A stretch of DNA of 64,000 nt from Plazaster borealis (Eukaryota; Echinodermata; Asteroidea; Forcipulatida; Labidiasteridae): positions 186,001 through 250,000 of the forward strand of contig JAJGQC010000560.1 in assembly GCA_021014325.1 (NCBI GenBank), given 5' to 3'. The translations under genes were made by a program, and so were the position numbers. How positions within the stretch are numbered: the first letter of the stretch is position 1; each line of letters begins with the position of its first letter. This document shows positions 54,520 to 64,000 of this stretch, piece after piece. The notes beneath the pieces were generated by a model. It was not told the origin of the DNA. It searched no databases and worked only from the letters and a program-made list of their open reading frames with translations.

Positions 54520-57500
54520 TTTAGAGTTCTAGGAGTTTGAATTTTTGGTCCAAAGTCATAAAAATTCACCATGCTGGCATGGTCAAATTTTCAGATTTTG
54601 GTCAATATTTTTGTGTGTTTTTTTTGGTTTCAAATGATACAGAACAGACTGCTGAAGACATTTAATCTGTGCTGACTCAGTAATTAAGCCATAGTTTGAG
54701 ATATCTTTACAGTTTTAGGAGTTTGAACTTTGGGTCCAAAATCATAAAAATTCACCATGCCGGAATGGTCAAATTTTCATATTTTGGTCAAAATTTTTGT
54801 TTTGATATTTTGGTTTGAAATGATACTGAACGGACTGCTGAAGACATTTTATCTGTGCGGACTCAGTAAATAAGCCATTAATTGAGATATCTTGAGAGTT
54901 TTAGGAGTTTGAATTTTGGGTCCAAAAGCATAAAAACTCACCATGCCGGCATGGTCAAATTTTCAGATTTTGGTCAAAATTTTTGTTTTGATTTTTTGGT
55001 TTCAAATGATACAGAACAGACTGCTGAAGACATTTTATCTGTGCGGACTCAGTAAATAAGCCATATTTTGAGATATCTTGAGAGTTTTAGGAGTTTGAAT
55101 TTCGGTTCCAAAATCATAAAAATTCACCATGCCGGCATGGTCAAATTTTCAGATTTTTGTCAAAATTTTTGGTTTTGATTTTTTTGATTTCCAATGATAC
55201 AAAACGGACTGCTGAAGCATTTTATCTGTGTGGACTCAGTAAATAAGCCATAGTTTGAGATATCTTTAGAGTTCCAGGAGTTTGAATTTTTGGTCCAAAA
55301 TCATAAAAATTCACCATGCCGCCATGGTCAAGTTTTCAAATTTTGGTCAAAATTTTTGTTGTTGATTTTTTTGGTTTCAAATGATACAGAACAGACTGCT
55401 GAAGACATTTTATCTGTGCGGACTAAGTAAATAAGCCATAGTTTGAGATATCTTTAGAGTTTTAGGAGTTTGAATTTTGGGTCCATAGTCTTAAAAACTC
55501 ACCATGCCGGCATGGTCAAATTGTCAGATTTTGGTCAAAGTTTTTGTTTTGATTTTTTGGTTTCAAATGATACAGAACGGACTGCTGAAGACATTTTATC
55601 TGTGCGGACTCATTAAATAAGCCATAGTTTGAGATATCTTTAGAGTTCTAGGAGTTTGAATTTTGGGTCCAAAATCATAAATATTCACCATGCCGGCATG
55701 GTCAAATTTTCAGATTTTGGTCAAATTTTTGTTGTTGTTTTTTTTGTTTCAAATGATACAAAACGGACTGCTGGAGACATTTTATCCGTGCGGACTCATT
55801 AAATAAGCCATAGTTTGAGATATCTTTAGAATTCTAGGAGTTTGAATTTTGGGTCCAAAATCGTAAAAATTCACAATGCCGGCATTTTCAAATTGTCAGA
55901 TTTTGGTCAAAGTTTTCATTTTCAAATAATACAGAACGGACTGCTGAAGACATTTTATTTGTGCGGACTCAGTAAATAAGCCATAGTTTGAGATATCTTG
56001 AAAGTTTTAGGAGTTTTGAATTTTGGGTCCAAAGTCATAAAAATTCACCATGCCGGCATGGTCAAATTTTCAGATTTGGGTCAAATTTTTGTTGTTGATT
56101 TTTTTGGTTTCAAATGATACAGAACGGACTGCTGTAGACATTTTATCTGTGCGGACTCATTAAATAGGCCATAGTTTGAGATATCTTTAGAGTTCTAGGA
56201 TTTTGAATTTTGGGTCCAAAATCATAAATATTCACCATGCCGGCATTTTCAAATTGTCAGATTTTGGGCAAAGTTTTCGTTTTCAAATGATACAGAACAG
56301 ACTGCTGTAGACATTTTATCTGTGCACACTCATTAAATAAGCCATAGTGTGAGATATCTTTAGAGTTCTAGGAGTTTGAATTTTGGGTCCAAAATCATAA
56401 ATGTTCACCTTGCCGGCATGGTCAAATTTTCAGATTTGGGTCAATTTTTTGTTGCTGTTTTTTTTGTTTCAAATGATACAGAACGGACTGCTGGAGACAT
56501 TTTATTCGTGCGGACTCATTAAATAAGCCATAGTTTGAGATATCTTTAGAATTCTAGGAGTTTGAATTTTATCTGACATTTTATCTGTGCGGACTCAGTA
56601 AATAAGCCATAGTTTGAGATATCTTGAGAGATTTAGGAGTTTGAAATTTTGGTCAAAAATCATAAATGTTCACCATGCCGGCATGGTCAAATTTTCAGAT
56701 TTTGGTCAAATTTTTGTTGTTGATTTTTTTGGTTTCAAATGATACAGAACGGACTGCTGAAGACATTTTATCTGTGCGGACTCATTAAATAAGCCATAGT
56801 TTGAGATATCTTTAGAGTTCTAGGAGTTTGAATTTTGGGTCCAAAATCATAAATATTCACCATGCTGGCATGGTCAAATTTTCAGATTTGGGTCAAATTT
56901 TTGTTGTTGTTTTTTTTGTTTCAAATGATACAGAACGGACTGCTGGAGACATTTTATCCGTGCGGACTCATTAAATAAGCCATAGTTTGAGATATCTTTA
57001 GAATTCTAGGAGTTTGAATTTTGGGTCCAAAATCATAAAAATTCACCATGCCGGCATTTTCAAATTGTCAGATTTTGGTCAAAGTTTTCGTTTCAAATGA
57101 TACAGAACAGACTGCTGAAGACATTTTATCTGTGCGGACTCATTAAAAAGCCATAGTTTGCGATTTCTTTAGAGTTCTAGGAGTTTGAGTTTTGGGTCAA
57201 AATCATAAATATTCACCATGCCGGCATGGTCAAATTTTCAGATTTTGGTCAAATTTTTGTTGTTGTTTTTTTTTGTTTCAAATGATACAGAACGGACTGC
57301 TGGAGACATTTTATCTGTGCGGACTCATTAATTAAGCCATAGTTTGAGATATCTTTAGAATTCTAGGAGTTTGAATTTTAGGTCCAAAATCATAAAAATT
57401 CACCATGCCGGCATTTTCAAATTGTCAGATTTTGGTCAAAGTTTTCGTTTTCAAATGATACAGAACGGACTGCTGAAGACATTTTATCTGTGCGGACTCT

Positions 57501-60500
57501 GTAAATAAGCCATAGTTTGAGATATCTTGAGAGTTTTAGGAGTTTGAAATTTTGGTCAAAAATCATAAATGTTCACCATGCCGGCATGGTCAAATTTTCA
57601 GATTTTGGTCAAATTTTTGTTGTTGATTTTTTTGGTTTCAAATGATACAGAACGGACTGCTGAAGACATTTTATCTGTGCGGACTCATTAAATAAGCCAT
57701 AGTTTGAGATATCTTTAGAGTTCTAGGAGTTTGAATTTTGGGTCCAAAATCATAAATATTCACCATGCTGGCATGGTCAAATTTTCAGATTTGGGTCAAA
57801 TTTTTGTTGTTGGATTTTTTTGGTTTCAAATGATACAGAACAGAGTGCTGAAGACATTTTATCTGTGCGGACTCATTAAATAAGCCATAGTTTGAGATAT
57901 CTTTAGAGTTCTAGGAGTTTGAATTTTGGGTCCAAAATCATAAATATTCACCATGCCGGCATGGTCAAATTTTCAGATTTGGGTCAAATTTTTGTTGTTG
58001 TTTTTTTTGTTTCAAATGATACAGAACGGACTGCTGGAGACATTTTATCCGTGCGGACTCATTAAATAAGCCATAGTTTGAGATATCTTTAGAATTCTAG
58101 GAGTTTGAATTTTGGGTCCAAAATCATAAAAATTCACCATGCCGGCATTTTCAAATTGTCATATTTTGGTCAAAGTTTTCGTTTCAAATGATACAGAACA
58201 GACTGCTGAAGACATTTTATCTGTGCGGACTCATTAAAAAAGCCATAGTTTGAGATATCTTTAGAGTTCTAGGAGTTTGAATTTTGGGTCAAAAATCATA
58301 AATATTCACCATGCCGGCATGGTCAAATTTTCAGATTTTGGTCAAATTTTTGTTGTTTTTTTTGGTTTCAAATGATACAGAACGGACTGCTGGAGACATT
58401 TTATCTGTGCGGACTCATTAATTAAGCCATAGTTTGAGATATCTTTAGAATTCTAGGAGTTTGAATTTTAGGTCCAAAATCATAAAAATTCACCATGCCG
58501 GCATTTTCAAATTGTCAGATTTTGGTCAAAGTTTTCGTTTTCAAATGATACAGAACGGACTGCTGAAGACATTTTATCTGTGCGGACTCTGTAAATAAGC
58601 CATAGTTTGAGATATCTTGAGAGTTTTAGGAGTTTGAAATTTTGGTCAAAAATCATAAATGTTCACCATGCCGGCATGGTCAAATTTTCAGATTTTGGTC
58701 AAATTTTTGTTGTTGATTTTTTTGGTTTCAAATGATACAGAACGGACTGCTGAAGACATTTTATCTGTGCGGACTCATTAAATAAGCCATACTTTGAGAT
58801 ATCTTTAGAGTTCTAGGAGTTTGAATTTTGGGTCCAAAATCATAAATATTCACCATGCTGGCATGGTCAAATTTTCAGATTTGGGTCAAATTTTTGTTGT
58901 TGTTTTTTTTTGTTTCAAATGATACAGAACGGACTGCTGGAGACATTTTATCTGTGCGGACTCATTAATTAAGCCATAGTTTGAGATATCTTTAGAATTC
59001 TAGGAGTTTGAATTTTGGGTCCAAAATCATAAAAATTCACCATGCCTGCATGGTCAAATTTTCAGATTTGGGTCAAATTTTTGTTGTTTTTTTTGTTTCA
59101 AATGATACAGAACGGACTGCTGGAGACATTTTATCCGTGCGGACTCATTAAATAAGCCATAGTTTGAGATATCTTTAGAATTCTAGGAGTTTGAATTTTG
59201 GGTCCAAAATCATAAAAATTCACCATGCCGGCATTTTCAAATTTTCAGATTTTGGTCAAAGTTTTCGTTTCAAATGATACAGAACAGACTGCTGAAGACA
59301 TTTTATCTGTGCGGACTCATTAAAAAAGCCATAGTTTGAGATATCTTTTGAGTTCTAGGAGTTTGAATTTTGGGTCAAAAATCATAAATATTTACCATGC
59401 CGGCATGGTCAAATTTTCAGATTTTGGTCAAATTTTTGTTGTTGTTTTTTTTTGTTTCAAATGATACAGAACGGACTGCTGGAGACATTTTATCTGTGCG
59501 GACTCATTAATTAAGCCATAGTTTGAGATATCTTTAGAATTCTAGGAGTTTGAATTTTGGGTCCAAAATCATAAAAATTCACCATGCCGCATTTTCAAAT
59601 TGTCAGATTTTGGTCAAAGTTTTTGTTTTCAAATGATACAGAACGGACTGCTGAAGACATTTTATCTGTGCGGACTCAGTAAATAAGCCATAGTTTGAGA
59701 TATCTTGAGAGTTTTAGGAGTTTGAAATTTTGGTCAAAAATCATAAATGTTCACCATGCATGGTCAAATTTTCAGATTTTGGTCAAATTTTTGTTGTTGA
59801 TTTTTTTGGTTTCAAATGATACAGAACGGACTGCTGAAGACATTTTATCTGTGCGGACTCATTAAATAAGCCATAGTTTGAGATATCTTTGGAGTTCTAG
59901 GAGTTTGAATTTTGGGTCCAAAATCATAAATATTCACCATGCTGGCATGGTCAAATTTTCAGATTTGGGTCAAATTTTTGTTGTTGATTTTTTTGGTTTC
60001 AAATGATACAGAACGGAGTGCTGAAGACATTTTATCTGTGCGGACTCATTAAATAAGCCATAGTTTGAGATATCTTTAGAGTTCTAGGAGTTTGAATTTT
60101 GGGTCCAAAATCATAAATATTCACCATGCCGGCATGGTCAAATTTTCAGATTTGGGTCAAATTTTTGTTGTTTTTTTTGTTTCAAATGATACAGAACAGA
60201 CTGCTGGAGACATTTTATCCGTGCGGACTCATTAAATAAGCCATAGTTTGAGATATCTTTAGAATTCTAGGAGTTTGAATTTTGGGTCCAAAATCATAAA
60301 AATTCACCATGCCGGCATTTTCAAATTGTCAGATTTTGGTCAAAGTTTTCGTTTCAAATGATACAGAACAGACTGCTGAAGACATTTTATCTGTGCGGAC
60401 TCATTAAAAAAGCCATAGTTTGAGATATCTTTAGAGTTCTAGGAGTTTGAATTTTGGGTCAAAAATCATAAATATTTACCATGCCGGCATGGTCAAATTT

Positions 60501-63500
60501 TCAGATTTTGGTCAAATTTTTGTTGTTGTTTTTTTTTGTTTCAAATGATACAGAACGGACTGCTGGAGACATTTTATCTGTGCGGACTCATTAATTAAGC
60601 CATAGTTTGAGATATCTTTAGAATTCTAGGAGTTTGAATTTTGGGTCCAAAATCATAAAAATTCACCATGCCGGCATGGTCAAATTTTCAGATTTGGGTC
60701 AAATTTTTGTTGTTGTTTTTTTTTGTTTCAAATGATACAGAACGGACTGCTGGAGACATTTTATCTGTGCGGACTCATTAAATAAGCCATAGTTTGAGAT
60801 ATCTTTAGAATTCTAGGAGTTTGAATTTTGGGTCCAAAATCATAAAAATTCACCATGCCGGCATTTTCAAATTTTCAGATTTTGGTCAAAGTTTTTGTTT
60901 CAAATAATACAGAACAGACTGCTGAAGACATTTTATCTGTGCGGACTCAGTAAATAAGCCATAGTTTGAGATATCTTGAGAGTTTTAGGAGTTTGAAATT
61001 TTGGTCAAAAATCATAAATGTTCACCATGCCGGCATGGTCAAATTTTCAGATTTTGGTCAAATTTTTGTTGTTGATTTTTTTGGTTTCAAATGATACAGA
61101 ACGGACTGCTGAAGACATTTTATCTGTGCGGACTCATTAAATAAGCCATAGTTTGAGATATCTTTAGAGTTTTAGGAGTTTGAATTTTGGGTCCTAAATC
61201 ATAAAAATTCACCATGCCGGCATTTTCAAATTGTCAGATTTTGGTCAAAGTTTTCGTTTTCAAATGATACAGAACGGACTGCTGTAGACATTTTATCTGT
61301 GCGGACTCATTAAATAAGCCATAGTTTGAGATATCTTTAGAGTTCTAGGAGTTTGAATTTTGGGTCCAAAATCGTAAATATTCACCATGCCGGCATTTTC
61401 AAATTGTCAGATTTTGGTCAAAGTTTTCGTTTTCAAATGATACAGAACTGACTGCTGTAGACATTTTATCTGTACGGACTCATTAAATAAGCCATAGTTT
61501 GAGATATCTTTAGAGTTCTAGGAGTTTGAATTTTGGTCGAAAATCATAAATATTCACCATGCCGGCATGGTCAAATTTTCAGATTTGGGTAAAAGTTCTG
61601 TTGGTTTTTTTTTGTTTCAAATGATACAGAACGGACTGCTGGAGACATTTTATCCGTGCGGACTCATTAAATAAGCCATAGTTTGAGATATCTTTAGAAT
61701 TCTAGGAGTTTGAATTTTGGGTCCAAAATCATAAAAATTCACCATGCCGGCATTTTCAAATTGTCAGATTTTGGTCAAAGTTTTCGTTTTCAAATGATAC
61801 AGAACGGACTGCTGAAGACATTTTATCTGTGCGGACTCAGTTAATAAGCCATAGTTTGAGATATCTTGAGAGTTTTAGGAGTTTGAAATTTTGGTCAAAA
61901 ATCATAAATGTTCACCATGCCGGCATGGTCAAATTTTCAGATTTGGGTCAAATTTTTGTTGTTGATTTTTTTGGTTTCAAATGATACAGAACAGACTGCT
62001 GAAGACATTTTATCTGTGCGGACTCATTAAAAAAGCCATAGTTTGAGATATCTTTAGAGTTCTAGGAGTTTGAATTTTGGGTCAAAAATCATAAATATTC
62101 ACCATGCCGGCATGGTCAAATTTTCAGATTTGGGTCAAATTTTTGTTGTTTTTTTTTGTTTCAAATGATACAGAATGGACTGCTGGAGACATTTTATCCG
62201 TGCGGACTCATTAATTAAGCCATAGTTTGAGATATCTTTAGAATTCTAGGAGTTTGACTTTTGGGTCCAAAATCATAAAAATTCACCATACCGGCATTTT
62301 CAAATTGTCAGATTTTGGTGAAAGTTTTCATTTTCAAATGATACAGAACGGACTGCTGAAGACATTTTATCTGTGCGGACTTAGTAAATAAGCCATAGTT
62401 TGAGATATCTTGAGAGTTTTAGGAGTTTTGAATTTTGGGTCCAAAATCATAAAAATTCACCATGCCGGCATTTTCAAATTGTCAGATTTTGGTCAAAGTT
62501 TTCGTTTTCAAATGATACAGAACGGACTGCTGAAGACATTTTATCTGTGCGGACTCAGTTAATAAGCCATAGTTTGAGATATCTTGAGAGTTTTAGGAGT
62601 TTGAAATTTTGGTCAAAAATCATAAATGTTCACCATGCCGGCATGGTCAAATTTTCAGATTTGGGTCAAATTTTTGTTGTTGATTTGTTTGGTTTCAAAT
62701 GATACAGAACGGACTGCTGAAGACATTTTATCTGTGCGGACCTCCTTAAATAAGCCATAGTTTGAGATATCTTAAGAGTTCTAGGAGTTTGAATTTTGGG
62801 TCCAAAATCATAAAAATTCACCATGCCAGCATTTTCAAATTGTCAGATTTTGGTCAAAGTTTTCGTTTTCAAATGATACAGAACGGACTGCTGAAGACAT
62901 TTTATCTGTGCGGACTCTGTAAATAAGCCATAGTTTGAGATATCTTGAGAGTTTTAGGAGTTTGAAATTTTGGTCAAAAATCATAAATGTTCACCATGCC
63001 GGCATGGTCAAATTTTCAGATTTGGGTCAAATTTTTGTTGTTGATTTTTTCGGTTTCAAATGATACAGAACGGACTGCTGAAGACATTTTATCTGTGCGG
63101 ACTCATTAAATAAGCCATAGTTTGAGATATCTTTAGAATTCTAGGAGTTTGAATTTTGGGTCCAAAATCATAAAAATTCACCATGCCGGCATTTTCAAAT
63201 TGTCAGATTTTGGTCAAAGTTTTCGTTTTCAAATGATACAGAACGGACTGCTGTAGACATTTTATCTGTGCGGACTCAGTAAATAAGCCATAGTTTGAGA
63301 TATCTTGAGAGTTTTAGGAGTTTGAAATTTTGGGTCCAAAATCATAAATATTCACCATGCTGGCATGGTCAAATTTTCAGATTCGGGTCAAATTTTTGTT
63401 GTTTTCGTTTTCAAATGATACAGAACGGACTGCTGTAGACATTTTATCTGTGCGGACTCAGTAAATAAGCCATAGTTTGAGATATCTTGAGAGTTTTAGG

Positions 63501-64000
63501 AGTTTGAAATTTTGGGTCCAAAATCATAAATATTCACCATGCTGGCATGGTCAAATTGTCAGATTTTGGTCAAAGTTTTCGTTTTCAAATGATACAGAAC
63601 GGACTGCTGGAGACATTTTATCCGTGCGGACTCATTAAATAAGCCATAGTTTGAGATATCTTTAGAATTCTAGGAGTTTGAATTTTAGGTCCAAAATCAT
63701 AAAAATTCACCATGCCGGCATTTTCAAATTGTCAGATTTTGTTCAAAGTTTTCGTTTTCAAATGATACAGAACGGACTGCTGAAGACATTTTATCTGTGC
63801 GGACTCTGTAAATAAGCCATAGTTTGAGATATCTTGAGAGTTTTAGGAGTTTGAAATTTTGGTCAAAAATCATAAATGTTCACCATGCCGGCATGGTCAA
63901 ATTTTCAGATTTTGGTCAAATTACAGAACGGACTGCTGAAGACATTTTATCTGTGCGGACTCATTAAATAAGCCATAGTTTGAGATATCTTTAGAGTTCT
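54520..64000. repeat. Satellite array, ~182 bp monomer, two monomer types
   Basis: About 52 head-to-tail monomers, continuing past the window end. One type reads CCATGCCGGCATGGTCAAAT and TTTGTTGTTG; the other CCATGCCGGCATTTTCAAAT and GTTTTCGTTT and is slightly shorter. Conserved blocks are ACAGAACGGACTGCTGAAGA, TTTATCTGTGCGGACTC and GCCATAGTTTGAGATATC. CCATGCCGGCATGG is a perfect palindrome. Variants such as TTTGAAATTTTGGTCAAAAA recur at 56644, 57546, 58636, 59725 and 60998, spacings close to 5, 6, 6 and 7 monomers, so there is imperfect higher-order structure. No gene lies in the array. Confidence 0.95.

Noticed and set aside
62400..62702. 100-residue open frame in the satellite
   Set aside because: It is a chance open phase across monomers, with no start context or domain.
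54520..64000. Evenly spaced palindromic repeats as a possible CRISPR-like array
   Set aside because: Monomers are contiguous ~182 bp units with no unique spacers, in clearly eukaryotic DNA.

Overview
This is animal nuclear DNA: spliced coding exons with GT/AG introns, many short inverted-repeat transposons (MITEs), tRNA-derived SINEs, LINE and LTR retrotransposon remains, and two unrelated satellite-type arrays. No bacterial feature is present. The MITE families (ends such as AAAGGGTCTGTATACGTTTG and GGGCCCAATTTCATAGAGC) and the frequent palindrome TAGGCCTA suggest an echinoderm, perhaps a sea star. That assignment rests on recalled resemblance and is an inference.

Layout. 1-8510: tandem array of about 413, 882 and 901 bp units in a higher-order pattern. 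8511-14332: intergenic or intronic DNA with MITEs, a TTC/ATC microsatellite and two local duplications. 14333-28236 (+): C-terminal exons of an MGAT5-type N-acetylglucosaminyltransferase, with a LINE endonuclease fragment in one intron and a 5.9 kb inverted-repeat element, carrying three fold-back elements and a decayed unknown gene, in another. 28237-33263: repeats and a possible upstream exon. 33264-45394 (+): exons of CCDC57, a centrosome/cilium coiled-coil protein. 46375-47771 (-): Ty3/gypsy integrase fragment. 47772-64000: a ~182 bp satellite, interrupted at 48010-54519 by an LTR retrotransposon that has lost its reverse transcriptase.

Both cellular genes are clearly recognisable but damaged. 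CCDC57 has four in-frame stop codons that are not explained by its frameshifts, two exons with frameshifts, a lost splice donor and one exon not found. The MGAT5-like gene has a frameshifted exon and a terminal exon without a canonical acceptor. In human, MGAT5B and CCDC57 both lie on 17q25 (from memory), so the pair may be an old linkage. Two neighbouring decayed genes amid satellites and nested transposons suggest a degenerating block: a decayed duplicate, a low-recombination or pericentromeric region, or a true lineage loss. Assembly error is the main alternative, especially for the homopolymer indel.

No CRISPR array, operon, rRNA or intact tRNA gene was seen. Coordinates of repeat edges are by eye and approximate.
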